Shown here piece after piece: positions 25,084 to 36,060 of a stretch of 64,000 nt of DNA (its first letter is position 1; every line of letters starts with the position of its first letter). The DNA comes from Lentinula raphanica. Taxonomy: Eukaryota; Basidiomycota; Agaricomycetes; Agaricales; Omphalotaceae. The translations under genes were made by a program, and so were the position numbers. The notes under the pieces are model-generated. The model ran no database searches. It was given only the letters and a program-made list of their open reading frames with translations, and had not been told where the DNA came from. Location of the stretch: contig JANVFP010000034.1 in NCBI GenBank assembly GCA_027919835.1, positions 525,227 through 589,226 on the forward strand, written 5' to 3'.

Positions 25084-26852
25084 ATGAGGTCATTTTATGT
25101 AGAAACAAATCCTGCTTCCCAACGTGACGTTCACTCTTTTGCGTTCGTTGTTCGAGCTCTGCTAAAACTTGAAGCCAGGTTCAAAAAATTCGAGGATATG
25201 CATACACGATTCATATCGCACGAAGATGGTCCTCCTAATGATTTGCATGTGGACGAAATTTGGATCAGCCTCGTCCGGGAGGCAAGGCAAATATGTCGGG
25301 AATCTGCCACCGCAGGGTCTGACCCAGATGTTTTGAGTATTTATCATGGTCCCGCAGGTCGTTGCTTTTTTTCGTCTGTCATTTCGAAATATATTCACAG
25401 TTGTTGACACAATCTATGTATTTTACAGGTTTTGCTGTCTTGTCTCGTCTCGTAGCATCTTTTTCCGACTTAGGTCCTCCACTCGACCGAGTGGGACGAG
25501 CCAACTTGCAGGAGAACCTACAACAGATAGACAGGACCTGCCTTCCAAACATTGTCCATTCACTAACGGCCGCTGGTTGGCGCCCAAAATCCCTTGGAAA
25601 ATTGTCCTTCCTTGAGACCCCGGTTGGGATTGCTACCGAAGTTCTCATAGACCAAATGAAGAACCCAGAAAGTTCAAATTCGTATAAACAAGAAGATCTT
25701 TCAGCTTGTACTGAAGTCATGCAACGGGCTTTGAGAACCCAGGCTGATGAACCCGATGAAGGCGAAGATGATGGTTGCGAAGTGTTGTATGGTCAAGCTG
25801 GTTTGCTCTATGCCCTCTTAAGATTGAGGGCTAGTAGCGCCGGAGCAAATCAAGAGATCAAGATTAATTTAGATTCGTTCGTAAACGAATCGACCATCGC
25901 GAGCGTCATCCGCTCTATCATTACACGAGGACGTTTCGGAGCATCCCACTACGCCTCTAATGTGTCCCGTAGGTCTGCTGTCCCTTCCCTGATGTGGTCA
26001 TGGCACCATAAACGATATCTGGGTGCCTCACACGGTGTAGGTAAGTTGCGGACAATTGGAGAGATCGAAATCAAAACACAGTATTGATTTCCAGCGAACC
26101 TACAGCGGGCATACTTCATGTCCTACTCATGTGCCCACTGGACACGATAGCACCCTATATACCCGATATCTTGCAAACGATTGAGTGGTTAATCACTTAT
26201 CAAGATAACGAGGGGAACTGGCCCACGAGCTTGAAGCAGAGATACTCTCAGAAGAACGATCTTGTCCAGTACGTCTGAAAACCCAACGCTTGGGTTCACA
26301 CAGAACATGTTTCGCATATTGATATCATGATTTCGCGCTTGTAGATGGTGCCACGGAGCCCCGGGTATGCTCATTCTCTTCGCAACGCTTATTAGGCGTG
26401 CGATCAGAAATCCCGAGGTATTTCCTCTGACGACGCCTTTCCTGAACAGTCTCTCCGAGGCGATCCAGCGAGGAGCGAATATCGTGTATCAAAAAGGACT
26501 CCTGCGCAAAGGCGTCGGGCTTTGCCACGGTGTAGGCGGATCCGTTTACGCGTTGCTGGCTGCCTCGGATGCGATGGGAATGTGGAAGCAGTACGAGTCC
26601 TCCAAGGTATATTTCCTGAGAGCCATTCATCTGGCACACCTCGCGACTTCCTACAGTCAACTCACACAGGCGGGAGAGATGACTACGCCAGACAAACCTT
26701 GGAGTTTGTACGGGGGTCTGGCGGGTATGTGCTGTGCGTGGGCGGAGGTGTACGACAGGCTTGGGACTACGGGGAGGAACCTGAATCAGCTTGATTTCTC
26801 CTGGTGCAGGTTGAGGAGCGGAATGCCGGGATTTGATGATCTCAGCGAATGA
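25084..26852 (+). CDS. Lanthionine synthetase C-like (LANCL) protein
   Basis: Zinc protein of the LanC/LANCL fold. Eukaryotic members add glutathione to dehydroamino-acid electrophiles in damaged proteins; bacterial LanC cyclises lanthipeptides. Exons are 25084-25357, 25429-26040, 26106-26268 and 26345-26852: 519 codons, 518 aa. The repeated Gly-rich barrel motifs are visible: YHGPAGFAVLSRL, LYGQAGLLYALL, ASHGVAGILHVLL, WCHGAPGMLILFA, GLCHGVGGSVYALL and YGGLAGMCCAWA. The zinc ligands Cys (WCHG), Cys and His (LCHG) are intact, so the enzyme should be active. No lanthipeptide precursor or LanB/LanM-like dehydratase lies nearby, which favours the glutathione role. Confidence 0.93.
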
Positions 26853-27257
26853 GATGGGGGTACTTATGATGATCACATAGGAAATCTTACCTGACTTTGC
26901 AAGTCAGCCGTTGTAAACTAGCAAGTCCATAACTATGCTGCAATTGCATCTTACTTTGCGAACAGTTGGGATTTTACGATTTTTGTCGTTGTCCGGTGAA
27001 GTATATCCAGCTCTGGTTAGCTGGCCATGAATACGAGAAGAGTGCAATGGATACAGGGCAGGAATCGGAGCGCTCAGAAAGAGAAACGATGAGACGTGTT
27101 GGATTCAATTTGATACCAGGATCAGAATTTTTGTCTTCTGACATGGTCATGCGAGAAATGCGTCATAGGAAGGACGCAAATTGGAAATGTAGGGAGGAGG
27201 TTGACCATCGCTGCTCTAACATGGTTTATGACGGATTATAGCTCTAGATTGATATCA
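26853..27257. other. Convergent gap between LanC-like gene and the unknown minus-strand gene
   Basis: About 400 bases holding the two 3' ends. A short open frame lies in the plus strand (26966-27241) but has no domain. Confidence 0.5.
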
Positions 27258-28170
27258 CTAGTGTCCCACTAGTTGCTCGAGAACAGGTAGGTAGTCGGGT
27301 GTTGTGAGGCTGTAACAGCGAAGTGACCTAGTTCTCCCTTCACATATAGTTCTAAAATCGCTCGGAGTAGACAATGGCGGTTCTTTCACCACTCGAAGAA
27401 TGTAGCCTTTTTCGTCATCATAATTCAGCTCTGCCTTCACGGTACCTGAGGACGAATATCTGGTCAGAAAACTGTATTGTTGCACGAGAAAATATGTGCA
27501 CCTTTGTGATGTTTCTGCCGCGTATGAGGTTGTCCTAACCATGACGACCCAATATGGAGATCCAACACCTTCTCTTCGCCAACGATCCACAGAATGTGTT
27601 TATTGCGGCATACATGTAGAGGGAAAGGTTGACGGAGGCCATAGATGACTCGACTTGGCGCAACAGCGGCAAAATCATCTGGAAACACCCGCTCGCAACG
27701 CTCGATAAACGAAGACGTCACGATACCGTCCTTGACCAGGAGTTCTTTCAATGGGGCGAGGACAGGACTTTTAACGATTCGCCATATAGGCAAAGACCAT
27801 GGGATCTTATTGGGCATTGTCCAGTCCTGAGTTTGACTGTCCTCTCCTGTAGTCCGGAATCGTAGCTCGGAGCAAATGGAAGGCCGGTTTGGGGGAAGGT
27901 GGTAATATATATGACCAGAGGCAGACGGTAAGCGACTAAGGTCGAATTTTGGGAGGAGGTTTATAGGTGGGTGCGTGTCATCAATCCGGAGGTCGGCAAT
28001 GGAAGTGAAGGGAATCTGTCCTAGAGAAAGGTCCTGCTCTTGATGTTGAGGCTCAGAAGCAATTCAGAGAGAAGATTTAGAGATAGCTTACGGTAGTCGG
28101 AGGTTGGTGGTTCAGAGCTAAATTATGAGAGAGACAGCGAGGGACGTGTTTTGTCGCTATGTGCCGCCAT
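27258..28170 (-). CDS. Unknown fungal protein (about 245 aa)
   Basis: I do not recognise the family. A long frame runs from about 28050 to 27520 and is joined, over a 56-bp intron (GTGCAC..CCTCAG), to an exon ending at the stop 27258-27260. The last exon reads GTVKAELNYDDEKGYILRVV and ends LEQLVGH. Upstream the frame lacks an ATG until MPNK near 27817, so I infer one or two short 5' exons starting at the ATG at 28170 (MAAHSDKT..). The body is rich in Pro and aromatic residues (INLLPKFDLSRLP, IWRIVKSPVLAPLKELL) and has no membrane span. It shares a 232-bp divergent promoter with the ABC ATPase gene. Confidence 0.55.
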
Positions 28171-28402
28171 TTGAGAGATTTCCTCGGTATCGTTGAGAAC
28201 GAGGAAAGCATGAATGATTTGGTCGCGTCGAGAGAATTATTTTGTTTGGGCGCTTATGATGGGCGTCTGTACAACGTACATGATCATCACGTCCGGCGTC
28301 AAAATAGAAACCTATAGAAACTCCCAATTATTATTCTGTTCCTCTTCGTCAACGTTCGACATTCATCATTCAGCTCGTATCCAGATCGTTCTTTCTTGAT
28401 TG
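28171..28402. promoter_or_regulatory. Divergent promoter, unknown gene / CAF16
   Basis: A 232-bp interval separates two outward-facing start codons, so both promoters must overlap here. No clear TATA box on either side. Confidence 0.45.
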
Positions 28403-29640
28403 ATGCACTCAGGAACTGCGGTAGAGATATCTAATCTCACATTCAGCCACAGTCCACCAGGAGGCCGACCGAACGATGCTGTCGTCGCTCTCCGCAATGT
28501 CAACTTCTCTCTTCCCACCGGATCACGCACCCTACTCATTGGAGGGAACGGCGCTGGGAAGAGTACACTGCTGTACATCTTAGCAGGAAAGCGCATGATT
28601 CAGCAAGGCGATGTTCATGTGTTTGGAAAAGATGTATTCAAGGATTTCCCTCCGAATCTGGTTTATTTGGGCACGGAATGGTATGTGTATCGTACATGAT
28701 CTTGGTAATGGAACTTGCTTCGGCGCGGGATGACTCTTCGCTTTGGAATTGCTCGTACTGACAACAATGATTCTAGGGCGATGAATGCTGGCGTTCGGAG
28801 GGACATTGTGGTTTCCGATTTTCTCAATAGTGTGGGTGGGTATAGACATAAGGAGCGTAGAGACCATCTCCTTGATATTCTGGATATTGATCTAGACTGG
28901 TACGTTTCAGTTCTGCTTCGTCGGGAGCACATTGACATTTCCAATGCTGAGTGAATAGGTGACTGATGTTACCATAGGCATATGCACGCCATATCAGACG
29001 GTGAACGACGTCGTGTTCAACTATGTATGGGGCTAATGGGAGAATGGGACCTGTTACTTCTCGATGAAGTCACAGTAGACTTGGATGTCCTTGTTCGGGA
29101 TAATCTACTCAATCTCCTGAAAGAGGAAACGATCAATAGAGGTGCTACCGTCGTTTGTGAGTTTTTATCTCCTTTCTAGTGAAGGTTCATTTGCTAAACC
29201 GAAGTTTGTTCCATGTAGACGCCACTCACATATTTGACGGTTTGAACGATTTCCCTACACACATCGCCCATATGCGTGATGGATCGTTTGTCCTTAACCC
29301 TACTCCGTGGCCACTTAGCGTGGACGTGGAGAATGCAGAACTCCTCAAAGCAGGCTCTACGCTCCACGCAATTGCTTTGCACTGGCTTGCTGCAGATAGG
29401 GCGTTGAGGATCCAAGAGGAAAAGGAAGGGAAGAGAGCAAAGACTAGAGGACGCAGGACAAACGTAGGCCATTTGAACTTGTATCATCTTCACTCGGACT
29501 GACCACTGATCTGGTTCTGAACATAGATTGCGCCAGGTGATGTCGATAGAGAGTCCTTTTACAAGAAGTATGTCTAACTCTCGTATCAATGCGTCTCTTC
29601 TGACTCATATTCGTCTTTCAGGTACGACTATAGTCATTGA
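28403..29640 (+). CDS. CAF16: CAF16-type soluble ABC ATPase (CCR4-NOT associated)
   Basis: Single-domain ABC ATPase without membrane part; in yeast CAF16 associates with CCR4-NOT and Mediator. Exons are 28403-28680, 28777-28899, 28978-29156, 29219-29463, 29527-29567 and 29622-29640: 295 codons, 294 aa. Walker A is [11 protein letters not shown] and the signature is [11 protein letters not shown] (the common family variant of LSGGQ). Walker B is [14 protein letters not shown], and the switch His is in VVYATHIFD, formed across an intron. The C-terminus ends SFYKKYDYSH, where the KK|YDYS junction depends on the last small exon. Length is typical for the family. Confidence 0.95.
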
Positions 29641-29849
29641 ACCAACTCTCTGCTTTTTTGTTTTTACTCTGTCACTTTCGACCACTGGACTTATCACAAC
29701 CACATCATTGTATGTCTAGTTTTCAACAACTTGTTTTGTAGCGTAGTACACGACGAGGCTTCATAGGGCCTCTCATTCGGATCAGGATCAACTTCTGATA
29801 TGTTTTTTTCTGATACTGTATCAATTCGAAAAGTGTGTTTTTGCCTGTT
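29641..29849. other. 3' region of CAF16
   Basis: T-rich 3' untranslated and terminator sequence (for example near 29650-29665 and 29805). Nothing else is seen. Confidence 0.45.
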
Positions 29850-30400
29850 TTCTCAATCGGCGTTGCAAACGAGTTGAGCAGCGCTGTCATGAGTCCTTGG
29901 TATGCGGTCTTCTCTGAGACTTATTGGCCGGGTAAGGGTTTTCTACATACCGAATGAGAAGCCTTAACTAACTGCCTCTTACAGAGAAACTGCGTATGGG
30001 CCATCTTCGCCGATCACAAACCTATGTCGCGTTCGCCCGGCCCACAACATGACGGAAACTTATACTTCAAGGCACTTTGCTATGTACATAGTAAATCACT
30101 GCAGGACGAACAGCTGGAGTGTGCTTCTGCCTCTCCTTCTTATCGGCGTCGCAAACGAGTTCAGCAGCCCTGACTATGAGTTCGGTCTGTGGTCTCTTGA
30201 GTCTAGTGAGACTTATAGCCCAGGTAAGGGCGTTCTCTGGTTTTTCACAAACGATTAGACGCTTTATTTAACTAACTGCTTACAGAGAAACTGCGTGTGG
30301 GCCATCTTCGCCGAGCACAAACCTACGTCGTGTTCGCCACAACATGACGGAAACTTCAAGGCCACTTTGCTATGTAGTAAATCACTGCAAGAACAGAAAC
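29850..30400. repeat. Imperfect tandem duplication, two copies of about 260 bases
   Basis: Copy 1 (about 29852-30112) and copy 2 (about 30130-30396) share CGGCGT(T/C)GCAAACGAGTT(G/C)AGCAG, GAGACTTAT, (C/A)CAGAGAAACTGCG and GGGCCATCTTCGCCGA. Both also share CACAACATGACGGAAACT and TAAATCACTGCA at the end. Each copy keeps a GTAAGG..TTACAG interval that looks like an intron, so a small gene or gene fragment may have been duplicated. No frame stays open across a whole copy. Confidence 0.6.
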
Positions 30401-32072
30401 TGAATGACTCGGGACTGCCTGGGATGTCTGTGTAGCTCTATCTTCACCATTCATAGTGCATAACCTCCGATCTGATCCTTCCCACCTCTGATCCGTGTAA
30501 GTTTGTCAATGGTGAGTGTTATATATGTTGAACCGGTGCGTCCTTGTACTTACAGCGTCAAAAATAGTACAAGGCACCACTCAAGCTCAAGATTTGAAGC
30601 TGAAGCGCCGAAGACCGATTGGGCCTCGAGAGTCGAAATCGTCATGTTCAAGTTGATCGCCCTGGCAATATTCCACCGTCCACGACTCGAATGGTAGTTA
30701 CTATCACCCCACAAAGGCCTACTGCAAGTGCTCCTGTGATACTCAGCCCCCCAACACCTTGGGGATCTGATGTCAAGACCGGTGTAAACCGTATGATCTG
30801 CATGTCTTCATTGTAGGAGACGATTTGGAGAAGGAAAGGTCCGGTCGAAAATGCGCAATGTCGTTAAGAGATGATTTTCCTCGGGTTCGTGCTCAAACCT
30901 GTCACAAATTCTAGCATCTTAGAACTCAATCATACCTGCTGGTCACTCAGATTCGGCCTCAGGCCTGTTACAAACAGGGAACACTGGTATCATAGAAGTT
31001 GTTCCGAAATATTTCCGGACGATGCAATCTTCCACAATATGATGCTAGTCCCCCCTTATCATACGGAGTGTACTGGAGGTGCGATTGAGACTGAACGGAA
31101 AGGCAAAACATGTCGCAGTCTTATCAGGTACGACAAGTGCTATTCTACGTAGTATCTGGTATGTTATATGGACGTCATTACTTTAGTAAGAACAGAGTTT
31201 GAATGTTATATGCATCGGATGGCACAGTGCTGCCATGAAGGCTCCGAATTACATTACACAAACGATGATCTTGATAACTTATGCCTAAAAGATAAACAAA
31301 GGCCACAAGTGAATAACCGGAAGATTGAATGTCTCCCCGAGGACGATGATATAACGTGCAGTGCAGTAGCCGCTCAATGATTTCTCGTTCTCACGGAACT
31401 GAGCCTCGGCACAGCTTCGGTTTTATTGAGGCTTTCTCCCGACCTTCGTCAAACGTGGAACCCTGACGCTTCAGAAAATAATCCGAGTCGATGACAAACT
31501 ACGGAGCGAGGATGAAGCCCACCGGGCTTCATTGCAAACCGAAAAGAAGAAGAAGAAACAAATCTGCCTCAACCTGCGCAAGTAAGTTGCTATAAGCATT
31601 CATGAGGAGGAGCGATGATGAGCGTTGGTCAACAAATCTGTCGGAATCTACGCGTCGGTATCGTAGGTAAGTATGTCTTCAAGCTCATCATGATCCCATA
31701 TCATAGATCGACGAGTATTGAATATCTTGGAGTTTCAATGATAGTTTGCAAGTTGCGTACTATGTTTTTTTCCTGATCCAGGGGGACATAATAACAAGCC
31801 CCGCCTCCACGACATTCAACTGTATAGGCTGCATGCAGATGGTGAACATCGCATATGAACATGGACCGAGGAAGTTCAGAATATTGCACAGCCGTGCGCT
31901 GCGTTGCAGTGCAAAATTCTTCGGCTCACGGCAACTTGCGTCCCCATTTGGGAATAAGCGCTGCAGCGAAGAGATATTATAAGGGTAAAGAGTCATAGCA
32001 ACTCTTCGTTCTACAGCAGTAGCTTGACAGCCCGCCCTCCTCGATACAACTCATCCCACGAAATCAAGAGTG
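30401..32072. other. Intergenic stretch and bZIP promoter
   Basis: No supported gene. The final about 100 bases hold a TATA-like ATTATAAG near 31976 and a GAGTCA (TGACTC on the minus strand) at 31990-31995, a Gcn4/AP-1-type half site. Confidence 0.5.
31990..31995 (-). promoter_or_regulatory. Gcn4/AP-1-type site (TGACTC) upstream of the bZIP gene
   Basis: TGACTC on the minus strand lies about 78 bases upstream of the bZIP ATG and next to a TATA-like sequence. bZIP factors of the GCN4 type bind TGA(C/G)TCA. A six-base match can occur by chance. Confidence 0.35.
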
Positions 32073-32693
32073 ATGTATCATCAAAATTACAGCCATTACG
32101 TGTCCGAGGTTGGTACTAATACGACCCCAGCGGCTATCTACCAACATCCCTCCCCGCATCAGATGTCTTCTTCTGGATACTCGACGACTATCAATGCGGG
32201 GCGGTCTGCGTACGGGCCGGGACCCACTAGGAATCCTCCCACTATCGCAGCACACGCCCCTCCATTACGTGCCGCTTCCACCAGGAGGTACTCCCCAGAA
32301 TCCCTCCTCGGTCCAGACGCCCCTACACAACCTCGAAACTACGTCACGCCTTCTGCTACATCTCGTAAGGAGATCCCCTCCTACTTCATCAAGCAGCAAC
32401 GCCGGGCCACTCCACCTCAGACTCATGGCATGTCGGACGATGAGGACGACGAGCTCACGGAGGAACCTCCAGCGGAGAACGCGACAGATCAGGAAAAGAT
32501 CGATTATAAACGTCGACAGAATACGCTTGCTGCACGCCGGAGCAGGAAGCGCAAGCTGATGTATACCCAGCAGCTGGAGGCCACCGTCGAGCGTCTCACG
32601 GCGGAGAAGGAATTGTGGCGGACTCGGGCGCTGACGTTGAGGCAGCTCCTGAGAAGCCATAATATCCCTTACGGTGAATTCAACAACGAATAA
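32073..32693 (+). CDS. GCN4/CPC1-type bZIP transcription factor
   Basis: Nuclear DNA-binding protein; the family regulates amino-acid starvation responses. Single exon, 206 aa, ATG at 32073 (the TGATG context also offers a GTG three bases upstream, which I reject). The N-terminal two thirds are Pro/Ser/Tyr-rich and probably disordered. An acidic patch (SDDEDDELTEEPP) precedes the bZIP. The basic region is RRQNTLAARRSRKRK (Asn and Arg contact residues of the N-x7-R pattern present), followed by a leucine zipper with heptads in QLEATVERLTAEKELWRTRALTLRQLL. Position and length of the bZIP at the C-terminus match GCN4-like factors. Confidence 0.92.
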   Translation: MYHQNYSHYVSEVGTNTTPAAIYQHPSPHQMSSSGYSTTINAGRSAYGPGPTRNPPTIAAHAPPLRAASTRRYSPESLLGPDAPTQPRNYVTPSATSRKEIPSYFIKQQRRATPPQTHGMSDDEDDELTEEPPAENATDQEKIDYKRRQNTLAARRSRKRKLMYTQQLEATVERLTAEKELWRTRALTLRQLLRSHNIPYGEFNNE

Positions 32694-33246
32694 GGGTCTC
32701 GTTCCCAGTATCACACTTGCTTCGACTCTGTGATTCGCTCCGCCCTTGTCCAGCGGACTGAATTTCGCCTCATCTTGAAAAAGCAGCACCACGCCTTTGC
32801 ACCATATACCTAAACATTTCAAAACGTCTTCACCGAGTTTCAACTCTACCCTTTGCATACTCTCGACGACTCCAGGCTTTCCGGGACACCATTCAGTCTC
32901 TTCTGCTCGTGAACGGTTTCGCTAGAGCCCTCATATTGTGCACTGTACTGTGGCGTCTCCATTGCGCTGACGGACAACTTGGATTCTTTTCCGATCACTC
33001 TAACATTTTGGACCTTGGTAGATTTGTACATACCCATAGCTTTCGGACTACTGCTATCCTGCTTTGCTATTGTTGTGCGAAGATTCGCAATCCTTCACTT
33101 GTATTTTATCTATGTATTTCTTGATCTGTAGAATCGTAGAGTCTATGAGACTATCGAATTCGAGTTACACCATCATCGGTGCAAGAGCTAGTGTGCGTTG
33201 TGGATGTGCGAGTGAAGAACCAGGGAAGACAGTGTGAGATGAATAT
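32694..33246. other. Convergent 3' region, bZIP / MFS transporter
   Basis: Holds both 3' ends. No recognisable coding sequence. Confidence 0.5.
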
Positions 33247-35508
33247 TTAATCATGTCGAACCAATGGTTTGACTTTGATGAACAACGAGCAGATCGTGGC
33301 GCATACTGTCATAGAGACAGAAAACCACAAGGTAACGTGAATCGCCTTCTCGTATGATTCTCGAACGACCGAGCGCATGGAAGGATTCAATTTGTCGATG
33401 TAGTCCAGAGATCTTCGAACTTGTCGAACGATCTTAGGGATGAAATCAGATAACGAAACATAATGATGAAGACAGGCCTCCTACCTCGTCGATATCATGA
33501 CCTTCAAAGTGACGCCGTAGCTCTTTACGCAGCGTGAGCTGGACCAGACTGCTAGCAACCGACAGGCCGACCACAATGCCCAATGAACGGAATAGGTAAG
33601 ACGCTGGGAAAATGTTCAACGTCGAAAGTCATTCACAGCGAGCGATATCGTACCGGCAGTTGCAGCGGCTTGATCTGCAGGACCAGCGTTGGCGATGAGC
33701 GCTACTAAACTGGTGGTGATGGATACGCCTATGATAAAGTTCACTCAGTATCTTCACAGCGCAAATGGAAAGCAGTGTGACTGACCATTTCCAATCGCGG
33801 CGACGAGAATACCTGCCCGACGTTGGAGCATATTAGTATGTAGTAGATCGGCGAAATGGGTACAGCTGTTGCTTACCCAGACCAACACCTAACGCTGACC
33901 GGATCAACACCCCAGTCATCAATGTAACCGTCATTCTCCCTATCACCAGAACAATGAAACCAGCCACAGTCAGGAGATAGTAGGTTCCAGATAGCTGTAC
34001 GAGCAGTCCTCCCAAAAGTGATCCGGTCAAGCTACCAGCAGCATCTGGCAGTAAGAGTAAACCAGACTGTGCAGCGTTCTTCCCTTCTACGGCTTGGAAA
34101 TATAGCGAGACGTGGAACAACATCGACATGCCCGACGCCATAGGGAAGAAGTTGGAGAGATATGTCACGAAGAGAGAGTTTTTGGTGATGATTCGCTGGG
34201 GCGCTAATGGTTCTGGGGCGAATTTTGTCTCAATGATGAGGAAGAGTATTAATGAGACTGCGCAGGCAATTAAAGACGACACCGTGAGGTTATCTCCCCA
34301 GGACATATTCCCTCCCCGGTCTAGTCCGAAGAGAAGGAAGAAGACAGTAGCAACAAGTGCGACGGATCCTCCGACATCTATACGCTTGAGTTTATCCCTC
34401 AAGTTAGAGCTATCGTGGTGAGGCAGGTGGAGCGAGAAGGAGACAGAGATGATTGCGAGCAAAGTGACGGGAACTTGCACGAGGAATGCCCTGTTGGAGT
34501 TTTGGCGGATTTGATGCATCCTCATTCTGATAGTCACTCACCAGCGCCATCCAAAATTATCGGCAAGATAACCTCCTAGGGGAGCGCCAATCGCAGAACC
34601 GGATTGGAAGACGATATTGATGACACCTGAGGATGATTTAGACGCTTTCCGCGTTGGGAAGGGCACAGAACTAGTATTACCTTGCCATGTTCCTCTTGAA
34701 CGCAGAGGGACGATGTCGGACATGATGATGCTTACTAGACTGAATGAACATGCGTTAGTCACAGAAATCCACAAGCTCAACCCTGCTTACGTCGTCATCC
34801 CTGCACCTCCAACTCCAGCAATGGCTCGGGACACGATGAGTTGGCTCATAGTCCGAGAAAAGCCACACAAAAGGCATCCGGTGGCGAATACAGTGTATGC
34901 AAACAAGAGGCAGGGCTTGCGACCAAATATATCACTGAATTTTCCATATAGAGGCCTAGAGAAAAGGTTCAAAGGAATGCATTATGTGGGATCAAGCATT
35001 AAGACGAACTGAAAGCTTGTCACTGCGAACGTGTGCATTTGATAAGGTCGTTGATAAAACGGAGCTGAAATTCGTGAAGCGTACTTACTAGACAACATGT
35101 ACCCCGTAGCGACCCAGCTCGCATTCTGGAGTTGCTTGAGCTCACTTCCAATCGCAGCGGAAGCTGGAAAGCAAGAGATGAGAATAGTGCCTAACTCTTC
35201 CCCAATGGCAGATGCTGACAAGATACGACGATCGAGCCGTCCATGGCGGCTAGGAAAACACCGATAGCCATTGGGATGAACTAAGAGAGAGCAGCTTAGG
35301 AGAGGTTCAAAGGACCAAATGGGAGTGTTATGCTTACTATTGGTGCCAGAGATGCAGTCGGCTTGTCGTAGATATATTCCGGTGGTTCCTCACGAGTAAC
35401 AAGAGAGGCATTGTCAGCAATACGGTTGTCATTCAGACCGTTTTCTGCCAATGAGCCTGCAAGAAGAGGCGTACGCTCGTGGGAGAGAATGGGTGATCGT
35501 AGAGACAT
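33247..35508 (-). CDS. MFS transporter, DHA2-like (Vba/multidrug type)
   Basis: Proton-coupled membrane exporter, vacuolar or plasma membrane, for basic amino acids or drugs by family. The ATG at 35508 starts MSLRSPILSHERTPLLAG, a cytosolic tail with a dileucine-like ERTPLL sorting motif common in vacuolar members. Then follow FIPMAIGVFLAAMDGSIVV (helix 1), the split MTSFQPLYGKFSDIFGRK (MFS motif A), SRAIAGVGGAGMTT, SIIMSDIVPLRSRGTWQG and GSAIGAPLGGYLADNFGWRW (motif C-like). Long helical exons run 34537-33880, and the last exon ends KVKPLVRHD with TAA at 33247-33249. There are many introns, including a 13-nt exon (35010-35022). Substrate unknown. Confidence 0.9.
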
Positions 35509-36060
35509 AGTGGAAGAATGTACAAGGAGGATTCTGACGAGGGATCCCCTGTTACTCGCTTCTGTTGAGCATGAATTTTTGTAGGCATTCGGTTGATGGA
35601 AAACGGGCGTCCGCAGTATTTTGAGTAGAGAAACATTACAGTTTGTGATGGAGCAAGCTGCCAGAAACAGAACCTTCAAGCTTTAACAGCTACATTGGGG
35701 AATTTAACGTTGACTTCGGTATGTGCAGGACGCCCGGCGATTCCGTGACTGTTGACAACGACGTACCGTGTATGAACTGATGCAGGGAGCCACAGGTAAA
35801 GGCATATGATCGTTCTTGCCATCGGGATAGCTCTGTTTGTCAGATTTCTTGGAAGAGAGGGATACGAATTCTGTGTAGACTGTAGTCTCTGGCAGAGTTT
35901 TTGTCTTCCAAAACAGGAAATTGAATCGTCAGAAAATGCACACGTGATGTAGTCACACCGCGTTTGGTCACGGTCGAGTGACTATTATTCGATTTCTTGC
36001 TTGCTCCTAGCTTGCTCCCCTACCTGCCTGTTAATCCACAATACTCTTGTTCAGATTAAT
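35509..36060. promoter_or_regulatory. Divergent promoter region, MFS transporter / RAD17
   Basis: A 552-bp interval separates two outward-facing start codons. CACGTG E-box cores occur near 35942 and a GTCACGG/CGTGAC pair nearby; nothing more specific is visible. Confidence 0.4.

Noticed and set aside
25084..26852. Lanthipeptide (RiPP) biosynthetic cluster around the LanC-like gene
   Set aside because: No precursor peptide, dehydratase, protease or dedicated transporter is found nearby; the neighbours are a flavin monooxygenase far upstream and a CAF16-type ATPase that lacks membrane segments.
28403..29640. ABC exporter for a secondary metabolite
   Set aside because: The protein is a soluble single ABC domain ending SFYKKYDYSH, typical of CAF16, with no membrane part.
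32265..32858. Long minus-strand frame over the bZIP gene
   Set aside because: Shadow of a GC-rich single-exon gene; the bZIP motif on the plus strand is decisive.
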